A DNA stretch of 64,000 nucleotides from Rubellimicrobium mesophilum DSM 19309 (GTDB taxonomy: Bacteria > Pseudomonadota > Alphaproteobacteria > Rhodobacterales > Rhodobacteraceae). A model generated the notes under the pieces. It did not search any database. It was not told where the DNA came from and was given only the letters and a program-made list of their open reading frames with translations. Position numbers and translations under genes: made by a program. The first letter of the stretch is position 1; every line of letters begins with the position of its first letter. The DNA lies in NCBI RefSeq assembly GCF_000600335.2, contig NZ_KK088582.1, positions 62,001 through 126,000 of the forward strand, written 5' to 3'. Positions 16,307 through 24,990 of the stretch are shown piece after piece.

Positions 16307-16696
16307 ATGGCCGGCATGGCGCAGACCTTCGCGGAGGCCCTCCAGCGCACGGAGGAGGGCCGCGACCCCGACCCGCTCCTCCAGCTCTTCGCGCCCGACG
16401 CGGAGCTGTCCAACTACGCGCGCCGCGAGTCGGGGATCGAAGGCGCCCGGCGCTTCTGGTTCAGCTATCTCGAGCAGTTCTCCGACATCCGCTCGCGCTT
16501 CATCCGGATCATCGAGGACGGCGGCCAGGCGGCGCTGGTCTGGACCTCCGTGGGCACCCTCAAGGGCGGCCAGCCCATCAGCTATTCGGGCGTGAGCGTC
16601 ATCGAGGCCGAGGACGGCAAGGTCCGCCGCTTCGAGACCTACTACGACTCCGCCGCCTTCCTGCGGCCGGAGGCGGCATCGACCGGGGGCTCGTGA
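16307..16696 (+). CDS. NTF2-like (SnoaL-type) protein
   Basis: A 129-residue protein of the nuclear transport factor 2-like superfamily, a cone-shaped fold found in isomerases, hydrolases and ligand-binding proteins. The pattern FAPDAELSNYARRESGIEGARRFWFSY and a final strand DGKVRRFETYYDS fit the superfamily. The function is not predictable. ATG 16307 is preferred to the upstream ATG at 16283 because GGGAGGG lies at a normal distance from it. Confidence 0.75.
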   Translation: MAGMAQTFAEALQRTEEGRDPDPLLQLFAPDAELSNYARRESGIEGARRFWFSYLEQFSDIRSRFIRIIEDGGQAALVWTSVGTLKGGQPISYSGVSVIEAEDGKVRRFETYYDSAAFLRPEAASTGGS

Positions 16697-16781
16697 CCGT
16701 CCCGGGGCCGACGACGCGGATTCGGGCATCAGCCTCGCGGCCCTTGGGACCCGACCAGCACGGACCGCCCTGGCCTAGGGC

Positions 16782-16851
16782 GGGCGTCAGGCCGCCACGC
16801 CCGGCTGGCCGTCCCCGCGTCGCTGGCCCACGTCGCGGCGGGCTGACGCCC
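16782..16851. other. Large imperfect hairpin upstream of dprA
   Basis: GGGCGTCAG (16782-16790) pairs with CTGACGCCC (16843-16851), and the flanking CCGCCACG can pair with CGTCGCGG inside it. The stem-loop fills part of the 315-base gap between the NTF2-like gene and dprA. It has no T run, so it is not a classical terminator; it could be a structured 5' or 3' RNA end. I see no gene in this gap. Confidence 0.45.
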
Positions 16852-16962
16852 ATCCTGTGAGGTCCCCCCGATCCGCAGCCTCTCCGCACAACGATCAGGC
16901 CCTATGTCCCCCGGGCGAGGCCCCTGGCGCCCGCCCGTTTTCCCGCCCGCGTTCACTGTTTG

Positions 16963-16982
16963 TTAACCTTCTTCTGCTATCC
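16963..16982 (+). promoter_or_regulatory. TTAACC(N7)GCTATCC motif before dprA
   Basis: TTAACC at 16963-16968 is followed after seven bases by GCTATCC, 30 bases before the dprA start. TTAACC is the half-site recognised by the response regulator CtrA in alphaproteobacteria, and dprA in Rhodobacter capsulatus is CtrA-dependent as part of gene transfer agent uptake. The same arrangement, with GGCATCC in place of GCTATCC, occurs in the dispersed repeats of this window. Control by CtrA here is inference. Confidence 0.5.
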
Positions 16983-17011
16983 AGAAGGTCCGCCGCCACG
17001 GAGGACCCGTC

Positions 17012-18190
17012 ATGCCCATGCCTTCCCCCCTGCCCCGCGCCCCGGTGGCCGAGGACGAGCGCATCGACTGGCTGCGCCTCCTCCGTTCCCGCCGCGTGGG
17101 CGTCGTCACCTTCATGCGCCTGCTGCGCGAGCATGGGTCGGCGCGCGAGGCCCTCCGCGCCCTCCCCGCCATCGCCCGCGCCGCCGGGGTGGAGGACTAC
17201 GCCCCCTGCCCGGAGGGGGTCGCCCTCAAGGAATACAAGGCCGGCACCACCTTGGGCGCCCGCCTCCTCCTGCGCGGCGACCCGGCCTATCCGGCGCTGC
17301 TCGACCTCCTGCCCGACGCGCCGCCGCTCCTCTGGGCACTGGGCGATGCGGGGCTGCTGGCCCGCCCCATGGTAGCGCTGGTCGGCGCCCGCAACGCCTC
17401 CTCGCTGGGGCTCCGCATGACGCGGATGCTGGCCGAGGGGCTCGGACAGGCCGGGATGGTCGTCGTCTCGGGCCTCGCGCGCGGCATCGACACCGCCGCC
17501 CACAAGGCCGCGCTCCCCACCGGCACCGTCGCCGTGATGGCCGGCGGCGTGGACCACATCTATCCGCCCGAGAACGAGGTCCTGGCCGAGGAGATCGCCG
17601 CGAAAGGCCTCCGCCTCTCCGAGCATCCCATCGGGATGGAGCCGCAGGCCCGTCACTTCCCGGCCCGCAACCGCATCGTCTCGGGCCTCTGCCACGGCGT
17701 CGTGGTGGTCGAGGCGGCGGAACGCTCGGGCACCCTCATCACCGCCCGCAGCGCCGCCGACCAGGGGCGCGAGGTTCTGGCCGTGCCCGGCCACCCGATG
17801 GACCCCCGGGCGGCGGGCTGCAACCTCCTCCTCCGCGACGGCGCGACCCTCGTCCGCTCGCCCGAGGACATCCTGGAGGCCCTCGCCGCCTCGCTCGCCC
17901 GCCCCGAGGGGCTGCCGCTGGCCGAGCCTGCCTCCAAGGCCGACTCCTCCTCGCGCCCGCCAGAGGTCGCCCGCCGCACGGCCCGCTCCATGCCACCCAT
18001 CGCGCCCACCCCCTCCGGCGACCTCCGCGCCCTGATCCTCGACCGCCTCGGCCCCTCGCCACTGGCCGAGGACCAACTCATCCGCGACCTCGGCGCCGGG
18101 GCCGCCGCCCTCGCCCCCGCCCTCACCGACCTGGAGCTCGAGGGGCGCATCGTCCGCCAGCCCGGCGGCCTCCTGGCCCTCGCCGCCTGA
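17012..18190 (+). CDS. dprA: DNA-processing protein DprA
   Basis: DprA binds incoming single-stranded DNA and loads RecA during transformation or gene-transfer-agent uptake. The 392-residue protein has an N-terminal SAM-like region (residues about 20-75), the Rossmann-fold DprA core with VALVGARNASSLGLR, VSGLARGIDTAAHKAAL and GVDHIYPPEN, then HFPARNRIVSGL and AERSGTLITARSAADQGR, and a C-terminal winged helix (about 330-390) as in many proteobacterial forms. GGAGG precedes the ATG. It is followed by topA, a frequent neighbour. See the TTAACC motif just upstream for possible control. Confidence 0.97.
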   Translation: MPMPSPLPRAPVAEDERIDWLRLLRSRRVGVVTFMRLLREHGSAREALRALPAIARAAGVEDYAPCPEGVALKEYKAGTTLGARLLLRGDPAYPALLDLLPDAPPLLWALGDAGLLARPMVALVGARNASSLGLRMTRMLAEGLGQAGMVVVSGLARGIDTAAHKAALPTGTVAVMAGGVDHIYPPENEVLAEEIAAKGLRLSEHPIGMEPQARHFPARNRIVSGLCHGVVVVEAAERSGTLITARSAADQGREVLAVPGHPMDPRAAGCNLLLRDGATLVRSPEDILEALAASLARPEGLPLAEPASKADSSSRPPEVARRTARSMPPIAPTPSGDLRALILDRLGPSPLAEDQLIRDLGAGAAALAPALTDLELEGRIVRQPGGLLALAA

Positions 18191-18233
18191 GGACCCGGCC
18201 GCCACGAGGTGGGACCTCCCGCCGGCCCTTGGA

Positions 18234-18263
18234 TTGACATTGGGGGTCCCACCCCCACATACG
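18234..18263 (+). promoter_or_regulatory. Possible topA promoter
   Basis: TTGACA at 18234-18239 is followed 18 bases later by CATACG, 35 bases before topA. The spacer holds a palindrome TGGGGG-TCCCA-CCCCCA that could form a hairpin in the DNA or in an upstream transcript. A promoter sensitive to supercoiling would make sense for topA, but that is inference from position only. Confidence 0.35.
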
Positions 18264-18297
18264 GCGCCCTCGAAACGCTCCGACCCAAGGTGCCCGT

Positions 18298-20925
18298 ATG
18301 CCCGTCGTCGTCGTCGAATCCCCGGCCAAGGCCAAGACGATCAACTCCTACCTGGGCAAGGACTACACGGTCCTGGCCAGCTTCGGGCATGTCCGCGACC
18401 TCCCCGCCAAGGACGGCTCGGTGGACCCGGAGCACGGCTTCGCCATGGAGTGGGAGGTCGCCGCCGACTCGAAGAAGCACCTCAAGGCCATCGCCGACGC
18501 GCTGAAGGACGACCCGAACCTCATCCTCGCCACCGACCCCGACCGCGAGGGCGAGGCCATCTCCTGGCACCTGACCGAGGCGCTGCGCGACCGCAAGGCC
18601 ATCAAGGCCGCGACCCAGGTCAGCCGCGTCACCTTCAACGCCATAACCAAGACCGCCGTGGCCGAGGCGATGAAGCACCCCCGGCAGGTCGACGTGCCGC
18701 TGGTGGACGCCTACCTCGCCCGCCGCGCGCTCGACTACCTCGTGGGTTTCAACCTGTCGCCCGTGCTCTGGCGCAAGCTCCCCGGCGCCAAGTCGGCGGG
18801 CCGCGTCCAGTCCGTCTGCCTCCGCCTGATCGTCGAGCGCGAGATGGAGATCGAGGCCTTCCGCGCCCAGGAATACTGGACCGTCGAGGCCCTGCTGAAG
18901 ACGCCGCGCGGCAAGGAGTTCACCGCGCGCCTCGTGTCCTTCGCGGGCAAGAAGCTCGACAAGTTCGACCTCAAGACGCAGGAGGACGCCGACCTCGCCG
19001 TCGCCGCGATCCGCCACCGCGACCTCGCGGTCACGAGCGTCGAGGCCAAGCCCGGCAGCCGTCACCCCTCCGCGCCGTTCATGACCTCGACCCTCCAGCA
19101 GGAGGCGTCGCGCAAGTTCGGCATGGGCGCCAAGGCCACGATGTCGGCGGCCCAGCGCCTCTACGAGGCGGGCCTCATCACCTACATGCGGACCGACGGC
19201 ATCGACATGGCGCCCGAGGCGGTCATGGCCGCCCGCGATGCCATCAAGGACCGCTTCGGGGCGGACTGCCTGCCCAAGTCGCCCAGGATGTACAAGAACA
19301 AGGCCAAGAACGCCCAGGAAGCGCACGAATGCATCCGGCCCACCGACATGGCCAAGGACGTGGGCAGCCTCAAGATCACCGACAACGACCAGCGCCGCCT
19401 CTACGACCTGATCTGGAAGCGGACCCTCGCCTCCCAGATGTCCGAGGCGCGGCTGGAGCGGACCACCGTCGAGATCGGCTCGGAGGACGGCCAGGTCGGC
19501 CTGCGCGCGACCGGCCAGGTGATCCTCTTCGACGGCTTCATGCGCGTCTACACCGAAGGCCGCGACGACCCCGCGCCCGGCGCCGGGGATGACGAGGACG
19601 ACGCCCGCCTGCCGCAGATGGCCCAGGGCGACCGCCTCGCCAAGGAGTCGGTCACGCCCGAGCAGCACTTCACCCAGCCCCCGCCCCGCTACACCGAGGC
19701 GACGCTGGTCAAGCGCATGGAGGAGCTCGGCATCGGCCGCCCCTCGACCTACGCCTCGATCGTCACCACGATCCAGGACCGCGAATACGTCCGCAAGGAG
19801 AACGGGCGGCTGATCCCCGAGGACAAGGGCCGCCTCGTCACGATCTTCCTGACCAACTACTTCCGCCGCTACGTGGAGTACGACTTCACCGCCGGCCTCG
19901 AGGACCAGCTCGACGAGATCAGCGCCGGCGGCGCCGACTACAAGGAGGTCCTGGCGCAGTTCTGGCGCGACTTCTCCGCCGCGCTGGGCGAGACCGCCGA
20001 CCTGCGCATCGGCGAGGTCCTGGACAAGATCGACGAGGTCCTCGCGCCGCACCTCTACCCTGCGCGGCCTGACGGCGGCGACCCTCGCCTCTGCCCCAAC
20101 TGCGGCAAGGGCCGGCTCTCCATGCGGACCGCGCGGACGGGCGGCGCCTTCATCGGCTGCTCGAACTACCCCGACTGCCGCTTCACCCGCCCCTTCGGCC
20201 CTCCGTCCGAGGACGGCGAGGCGCAGACGGGCGAGCGCGTGCTGGGCTACGACCAGGGCGACGCGATCCACCTCAAGGACGGCCGCTTCGGTCCCTATGT
20301 CCAGCGCGGCGACGCCACGACCGAGAACCCCAAGCCGCCGCGCGCCTCGCTCCCCAAGGGCTGGGCCGCGCAGGACATGGACCTCGAGAAGGCGCTGCGC
20401 CTCCTCGCCCTTCCCCGCCTCGTCGGCGCCCACCCCGGGGACGGCCAGCCCGTCGAGGCCGGCATCGGCCGCTTCGGCCCCTACGTGAAGCACAACTCGA
20501 CCTACGCGAACCTCCCCGAGGTCGCCGAGGTCTTCGAGATCGGCATGAATCGCGCCATGGAGGTCCTCGCCCAGAAGGCCGCCGGTCGCGGCGCCGGGCG
20601 GGGACGCGCCAGCACGGCCGCGCTCCGCAGCCTGGGCGAGCACCCGGGCGGCGGCGAGATCACCGTGATGCCCGGCCGCTTCGGCCCCTACGTGAAGTGG
20701 GGCAAGGTCAACGCCACGATCCCCAAGACCCTGGAGCCCGAGGCGATCACCCTCGACGAGGCCGTGGCCCTGGTCGACGCCAAGGCCGGGAGCAAGCCCG
20801 CCGCCAAGCGCAAGGCCCCCGCGAAGGCCCCCGCGAAGGCGGCCAAGCCCAAGGCCGCTGCCAAGCCCAAGCCCGCCGCCAAGACGGTCACGCCCCGCAA
20901 GGCCAAGGCCTCCGCGGCCGAGTGA
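18298..20925 (+). CDS. topA: DNA topoisomerase I
   Basis: TopA relaxes negative supercoils by a type IA strand-passage reaction. In the 875-residue protein the Toprim domain opens with VVVESPAKAKTINSYLG and has ATDPDREGEAISWH, whose acidic residues bind magnesium. The active-site tyrosine lies in AGLITYMRTDGID. A four-cysteine zinc ribbon (CPNCGKG... IGCSNYPDC) follows the core, then several GRFGPYV repeats that form further topoisomerase C-terminal modules, and a lysine/alanine-rich basic tail of about 45 residues that would bind DNA or chromatin-like structures. Size and layout match alphaproteobacterial TopA. Confidence 0.98.
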   Translation: MPVVVVESPAKAKTINSYLGKDYTVLASFGHVRDLPAKDGSVDPEHGFAMEWEVAADSKKHLKAIADALKDDPNLILATDPDREGEAISWHLTEALRDRKAIKAATQVSRVTFNAITKTAVAEAMKHPRQVDVPLVDAYLARRALDYLVGFNLSPVLWRKLPGAKSAGRVQSVCLRLIVEREMEIEAFRAQEYWTVEALLKTPRGKEFTARLVSFAGKKLDKFDLKTQEDADLAVAAIRHRDLAVTSVEAKPGSRHPSAPFMTSTLQQEASRKFGMGAKATMSAAQRLYEAGLITYMRTDGIDMAPEAVMAARDAIKDRFGADCLPKSPRMYKNKAKNAQEAHECIRPTDMAKDVGSLKITDNDQRRLYDLIWKRTLASQMSEARLERTTVEIGSEDGQVGLRATGQVILFDGFMRVYTEGRDDPAPGAGDDEDDARLPQMAQGDRLAKESVTPEQHFTQPPPRYTEATLVKRMEELGIGRPSTYASIVTTIQDREYVRKENGRLIPEDKGRLVTIFLTNYFRRYVEYDFTAGLEDQLDEISAGGADYKEVLAQFWRDFSAALGETADLRIGEVLDKIDEVLAPHLYPARPDGGDPRLCPNCGKGRLSMRTARTGGAFIGCSNYPDCRFTRPFGPPSEDGEAQTGERVLGYDQGDAIHLKDGRFGPYVQRGDATTENPKPPRASLPKGWAAQDMDLEKALRLLALPRLVGAHPGDGQPVEAGIGRFGPYVKHNSTYANLPEVAEVFEIGMNRAMEVLAQKAAGRGAGRGRASTAALRSLGEHPGGGEITVMPGRFGPYVKWGKVNATIPKTLEPEAITLDEAVALVDAKAGSKPAAKRKAPAKAPAKAAKPKAAAKPKPAAKTVTPRKAKASAAE

Positions 20926-20987
20926 CCGCCCTTCCCTCCGCTGCGGCGCGGCGCTAGGGTCGCGCCCGACCACAGCGGGGAGGCAAC

Positions 20988-21719
20988 ATGAACAAGGTTT
21001 ACCCGGACGCGAGGTCTGCCCTCGACGGCCTGCTCTTCGATGGCATGCTGATCGCCTCGGGCGGCTTCGGCCTCTGCGGCATCCCCGAGCTCCTGATCGC
21101 GGCCATCCGCGAGGCCGGGACCAAGGACCTCACCGTCGCCTCGAACAACGCCGGCGTGGACGGCTTCGGCCTCGGCGTCCTCCTGGAGACCCGGCAGGTC
21201 AGGAAGATGATGTCGTCCTACGTGGGCGAGAACGCCGAGTTCATGCGCCAGTACCTTTCGGGCGAGCTGGAGCTGGAGTTCAACCCGCAGGGCACGCTCG
21301 CGGAGCGGATGCGCGCGGGCGGTGCCGGCATCCCCGGCTTCTACACCAAGACCGGCGTCGGCACCGTCGTGGCCGAGGGCAAGGAGCACAAGGACTTCGA
21401 CGGCCAGACCTACATCCTGGAGCGCGGCATCGTCGCCGACCTGTCCATCGTGAAGGCCTGGAAGGCCGACCCGACCGGCAACCTCGTCTTTCGCAAGACC
21501 GCGCGCAACTTCAACGTCCCCGCCGCGACCTGCGGCAAGGTCTGCGTGGTCGAGGTGGAGGAGATCGTGCCCGCCGGCAGCCTCGACCCCGACACGATCC
21601 ACCTCCCCGGCATCTACGTCCACCGCCTGATCCAAGGCCCGCACGAGAAGCGCATCGAGCAGCGCACCGTGCGCAAGCGAGAGGCAGCCCCCGCCGCCGC
21701 CACGGGCAGCGAGGTCTGA
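20988..21719 (+). CDS. scoA: 3-oxoacid CoA-transferase subunit A
   Basis: Subunit A of a family I CoA-transferase that moves CoA from succinyl-CoA to a 3-oxoacid such as acetoacetate, allowing growth on ketone bodies or polyhydroxybutyrate products. The 243-residue protein has the CoA-binding [13 protein letters not shown] motif and [19 protein letters not shown] precedes the ATG. The pair scoAB could also be named atoDA or pcaIJ; sequence alone does not settle whether the substrate is acetoacetate or 3-oxoadipate, but no aromatic genes are nearby. Confidence 0.93.
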   Translation: MNKVYPDARSALDGLLFDGMLIASGGFGLCGIPELLIAAIREAGTKDLTVASNNAGVDGFGLGVLLETRQVRKMMSSYVGENAEFMRQYLSGELELEFNPQGTLAERMRAGGAGIPGFYTKTGVGTVVAEGKEHKDFDGQTYILERGIVADLSIVKAWKADPTGNLVFRKTARNFNVPAATCGKVCVVEVEEIVPAGSLDPDTIHLPGIYVHRLIQGPHEKRIEQRTVRKREAAPAAATGSEV

Positions 21720-21780
21720 GGATGACCTTCTCCTGCCGCGCCCGCCTGTCCGTCCGTTCTTTCCCGAGAGGAGCCTGACC

Positions 21781-22407
21781 ATGCCCTGGGACCGCCACCA
21801 GATGGCCGCGCGCGCCGCGCGGGAGCTCAAGGACGGCATGTATGTCAACCTCGGCATCGGCATCCCGACGCTGGTCGCCAACCACATCCCGGAGGGCGTC
21901 AGCGTCACGCTCCAGAGCGAGAACGGGATGCTCGGCATGGGCCCCTTTCCCTACGAGGGCGAGGAGGACCCCGACCTCATCAACGCCGGCAAGCAGACCA
22001 TCACCGAGCTGCCGCACTCGGCCTACTTCGACTCGGCCCAGAGCTTCGCGATGATCCGGGGCGGCAAGATCGCCATGGCGATCCTCGGCGCCATGGAGGT
22101 CTCCGAGGAAGGCGACCTCGCCAACTGGATGATCCCCGGCAAGCTCGTGAAGGGCATGGGGGGCGCCATGGACCTCGTGGCCGGCGTCGGCCGCGTGGTC
22201 GTCGTCATGGACCACGCCAACAAGGCGGGCGAATCGAAGGTGCTCCACCGCTGCACGCTGCCGCTGACCGGCAAGGCGGTGGTGGACCGCATCATCACCA
22301 ACCTGGGCGTCCTCGACGTGGTGGAGGGCGGCCTGCGGATCGTCGAATGCGCGGACGGGGTGACGGCGGAGGAGATCCGCAAGGCGACGGAGGCCACCCT
22401 TGTCTGA
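21781..22407 (+). CDS. scoB: 3-oxoacid CoA-transferase subunit B
   Basis: Subunit B carries the catalytic glutamate that forms the glutamyl-CoA intermediate, seen in [14 protein letters not shown]. The 208-residue length is typical. Other family segments are [16 protein letters not shown] and the C-terminal [13 protein letters not shown]. It follows scoA by 61 bases with its own ribosome binding site (GAGAGGAG). Its stop overlaps the start of the next gene by eight bases. Confidence 0.95.
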   Translation: MPWDRHQMAARAARELKDGMYVNLGIGIPTLVANHIPEGVSVTLQSENGMLGMGPFPYEGEEDPDLINAGKQTITELPHSAYFDSAQSFAMIRGGKIAMAILGAMEVSEEGDLANWMIPGKLVKGMGGAMDLVAGVGRVVVVMDHANKAGESKVLHRCTLPLTGKAVVDRIITNLGVLDVVEGGLRIVECADGVTAEEIRKATEATLV

Positions 22408-22684
22408 GGTCGAGCGCGAGGATCACGGCTCCAAGCGCCGCTACGTGATCCGCCGCCCGGAAGGCGAGGCCGAGCTCACGCTCTCGGTCCTCTCCCCCAC
22501 CCGTGTCATCGCGGACCACACCTACGTCCCCGACGCGCTGCGCGGCCAGGGGCTGGCGGAGGATCTCCTCGACGCGCTCCTGTCGGATGCCCGCGCGCAG
22601 GGCTTCACCATCGTCCCCCTCTGCCCCTACGTGGCCTCCCAGGCCCGGCGGCACCTGGAATGGGCCGCGCTCTTCGCCACATGA
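22400..22684 (+). CDS. NATD1/YidJ-type GNAT domain protein
   Basis: A 94-residue minimal GNAT-fold protein of the NATD1 type (PF14542 family). It has the shortened acetyl-CoA site [19 protein letters not shown] and ends in [18 protein letters not shown], the usual YVA-ARRHPE signature with LEW in place of PEW. The start is the TTG at 22400, which overlaps the scoB stop and has GGAGG seven bases upstream. Substrate unknown. Confidence 0.88.
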   Translation: MSEVEREDHGSKRRYVIRRPEGEAELTLSVLSPTRVIADHTYVPDALRGQGLAEDLLDALLSDARAQGFTIVPLCPYVASQARRHLEWAALFAT

Positions 22685-22738
22685 CGCGCGCGGCGCGGCG
22701 CGGCTAGCCTGCGGACACCGGAAGGCAGGGGGAGCACC

Positions 22739-23212
22739 ATGGAAGAGGACATCAAGGCGCTCGCGAGGGAGCTGCTGGAGCACGGCGTCGTCCGGCTCAG
22801 CGAGCGCGACCGGCGCGTCCTCGCCCGCATGGCCAGCCGCCGCCACGTCGCCCACGATCCCCGGACCGAATACGAGGCCGGCATGACCCTGGGTCAGAGG
22901 GCGGCGGACCAGATCGCCCGCTGGGGCGGCTCCTGGGTCTTCGTGGGGGGATTCGGACTCTTCCTCCTCCTCTGGTGCGCCTGGAACCTCCTCTCCGGCC
23001 GCGCCTTCGACCCCTACCCCTTCATCTTCCTGAACCTGCTCCTGTCGATGCTCGCCGCCGTGCAGGCTCCCATCATCATGATGAGCCAGAACCGCCAGGC
23101 CGAGATCGACCGCCATCAGGCCGGCAGCGACTACGAGGTCAACCTCAAGGCCGAGATCGAGATCATGGAGCTCCACGCCAAGCTCGACCGCATGGTCGAG
23201 CGCCTGCCCTAG
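22739..23212 (+). CDS. DUF1003 membrane protein
   Basis: A 157-residue DUF1003 protein. It has a charged N-terminal domain of about 55 residues, then the family core GQRAADQIARWGGSWVFVGG, two transmembrane helices, the YPFIFLNLLLSMLAAVQAPIIMMSQNRQ signature (spread over the second helix) and an amphipathic C-terminal helix with heptad-like charge spacing. The function of the family is unknown. Its stop shares CTAG with the stop of the convergent transglycosylase gene. Confidence 0.92.
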   Translation: MEEDIKALARELLEHGVVRLSERDRRVLARMASRRHVAHDPRTEYEAGMTLGQRAADQIARWGGSWVFVGGFGLFLLLWCAWNLLSGRAFDPYPFIFLNLLLSMLAAVQAPIIMMSQNRQAEIDRHQAGSDYEVNLKAEIEIMELHAKLDRMVERLP

Positions 23213-24069
23213 AGCGCGCTCACCATGAACACGCAACCGTCCGAGGCGAGCTCGGGTGGCGTCTGGCAGAGTCCCCGCGCCACGTTCCAGGCCGCCAGGA
23301 CCTTGGGCACGTAGGCCCGCGTCTCGGCGTAGGGGGGCACGCCGCCGTTGTCCTCGACCGCGCCTTCGCCCGCGTTGTAGGCGGCGAGAGCGAGGATCGG
23401 GTCGCCCCCGAAATGGTTCAGCAGCCAGTCGAGATAGGCGACGCCGCCCCGGATGCTCTCGCCCGGCGCGGTCCGGTCGCTCACCCCGAATCGGGCCGCG
23501 GTCCCGGGCATGAGCTGCATGAGCCCGGCCGCCCCGACCGGCGAGACCGCGTCCGACCGCCCCGCGCTCTCCACGGCGATGACGGCCAGCACGAGGGCGG
23601 GCGAGACGCGGGTCCCCACCGTCTCGCGCAGGATGTCGGTCCCATAGGCCTTGGCGATGTCCTGGAGCATCTGCATCCGGGGCCCGGTGATGTCGCCGGA
23701 GGGCGCGAGCGACAGCACGCCCAGCGCGTCCTGGAGCCGCCCGGGCCGCGAATCGGCCAGGAGCGGCGAGACGCGATCCCAGAACCACTCCACGCCGGCG
23801 GGCTTGGCGGCGGCGTTGCCGCCCGCGATCCCAGGGGCCGTTTCGGGCGTGAGCGGCACGAAGGGCGTGGCCGGCCGATTCGACACGAACATCGGCTGGG
23901 CGGGGTCGATCTGCACCGTGATCCGGTTGGCGGCCCCCCGGTCCGGCACGCCCACGCGGCGGAACGTGAAGTCTTCCGCCTGCGCCATCTCGGCCAGGAG
24001 CAGCCCGACCGTCGCCCCCGCCACGGCCCAGGCGCGCAGGCCCGTTCCCCGTCCCGTGATTCGCATCAT
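23209..24069 (-). CDS. Lytic transglycosylase (SLT domain)
   Basis: A 286-residue exported murein lytic transglycosylase that cleaves the MurNAc-GlcNAc bond. Residues 1-31 form a signal peptide ending in EMAQAED. The SLT domain is in the C-terminal half, with the catalytic glutamate in VIAVESAGRSDAVS and the GLMQLMPGTAARFG, LLNHFGGDPILALAAYNAGEG signatures. The N-terminal 120 residues are unassigned. It lies directly upstream of, and divergent from, the Tad pilus locus, and may open peptidoglycan for pilus assembly. The start at 24069 is the first of two adjacent ATGs. Confidence 0.93.
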   Translation of the reverse strand: MMRITGRGTGLRAWAVAGATVGLLLAEMAQAEDFTFRRVGVPDRGAANRITVQIDPAQPMFVSNRPATPFVPLTPETAPGIAGGNAAAKPAGVEWFWDRVSPLLADSRPGRLQDALGVLSLAPSGDITGPRMQMLQDIAKAYGTDILRETVGTRVSPALVLAVIAVESAGRSDAVSPVGAAGLMQLMPGTAARFGVSDRTAPGESIRGGVAYLDWLLNHFGGDPILALAAYNAGEGAVEDNGGVPPYAETRAYVPKVLAAWNVARGLCQTPPELASDGCVFMVSAL

Positions 24070-24375
24070 CCCTGACGCTCCGCCTGGGGCCCGAGCGGCC
24101 CTGTCCCTCGGCCCAATCTGCCAGCCCGGCCAGCCCGCGCCTAGCCGCGCCTTCACGCGCGCGCGATTCCCTTCGGGGGTGGGGAGCCCGCGCCACGGTT
24201 TGGCCCGAGGTCCTAGCAAAGCGTTAATTCCACGCGAAAATGCACGAAACGAGCCCAAATCCCGCCCCATTCCGGGGGCCATATCTCTCCATCGACGACG
24301 GGGATCGGGCCAAGGACGAGGCCAGCCCGAGACGATCCGGCGCGGTGCCAACGCAGAACCCCAGAGGAGAGAGAG
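24070..24375. other. Intergenic region upstream of the Tad locus
   Basis: This 306-base gap separates the divergent transglycosylase and first pilin genes. It is locally less G+C-rich around 24215-24260, where GCGTTAATTCCACGC, a near-palindrome, sits. This is the likely promoter region of the pilus operon. GAGAGAGAG before 24376 is the pilin ribosome binding site. I see no gene here. Confidence 0.5.
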
Positions 24376-24582
24376 ATGCTCAACTTCATCAAGACCTTCG
24401 CCGCCGACGAAGACGGCGCCGTGACCGTGGACTGGGTGGTGCTGACCGCCGCCGTCGTGGGCCTCGGCATCGTCGTCGTCACCACCGTCCGGGGCGGCGC
24501 CAACTCCATGGCCACCAATATCTCGTCGTCGCTCTCGGGCGCAACGGTCGCGACGCTCGGCACGCTCGGCAGCGGCAGCTGA
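24376..24582 (+). CDS. flp: Flp-type pilin 1
   Basis: A 68-residue Flp/Fap-like pilin precursor, the major subunit class of Tad pili. A short charged leader (MLNFIKTFAADEDG) precedes the hydrophobic helix AVTVDWVVLTAAVVGLGIVV, in which G14 followed by AVTVDW fits cleavage by the prepilin peptidase before A15. This DEDGAVTVDWVVLTAA form is common in Rhodobacteraceae and differs from the classical GATAIEYG start. A strong terminator follows, which would let the pilin be made in excess over the assembly proteins. Confidence 0.88.
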   Translation: MLNFIKTFAADEDGAVTVDWVVLTAAVVGLGIVVVTTVRGGANSMATNISSSLSGATVATLGTLGSGS

Positions 24583-24602
24583 GGCAGTTCGCAACGAATT
24601 TG

Positions 24603-24636
24603 GGGCCGCGCTCGCGGGGGCGCGGTCCTTTTCTTT
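24603..24636 (+). terminator. Rho-independent terminator after pilin 1
   Basis: GGCCGCGC (24604-24611) pairs with GCGCGGTCC (24620-24628) and is followed by TTTTCTTT. This is the clearest intrinsic terminator in the window and lies 20 bases after the pilin 1 stop. Confidence 0.8.
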
Positions 24637-24767
24637 GGTCCCAGTCCCACTAGGCCGCCCGGAATCCGCGCCCCCGCTGCAAAATGGGCGAAGATCGACC
24701 ACATTTTTCCGCCAGGCTCGACGCGGAACGAAGACCGGTCCCACCGTGAACCTCGCAGGAGTCACCC

Positions 24768-24962
24768 ATGCTAGCCACAACCTTCTGTCGCATCCTCCAA
24801 AGCGAGGACGGCGCCGTGACGGTGGACTGGGTGGTGATGGCCGCCGTCGTGGTCAGCTTGGGGGTGGCCATCGTGGCCCTCATCCAGGACGGGGCGACCG
24901 ATGTCTCGAGCGGGATCGGCGCGAAGCTGAGCTCCGCCTCTGTCTACACTATCAAGTTCTGA
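24768..24962 (+). CDS. Flp-type pilin 2
   Basis: A 64-residue second Flp-type pilin precursor. It shares EDGAVTVDWVVMAA with pilin 1 at the cleavage site but differs in the leader (MLATTFCRILQS) and the C-terminal half (DGATDVSSGIGAKLSS). It may be a minor pilin or an alternative major subunit. GGAG precedes the ATG at eight bases. It lies 28 bases before cpaB and so may be cotranscribed with the assembly genes, unlike pilin 1. Confidence 0.87.
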   Translation: MLATTFCRILQSEDGAVTVDWVVMAAVVVSLGVAIVALIQDGATDVSSGIGAKLSSASVYTIKF

Positions 24963-24990
24963 CCCGAACGACTCCAGAAGGAAGCGAATC

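Noticed and set aside
17653..20973. Minus-strand open frame of about 1106 codons
   Set aside because: It lies opposite dprA and topA, is dominated by G, A, R, L, H and V, has no motif, and results from absence of stop codons on the antisense strand of G+C-rich genes.
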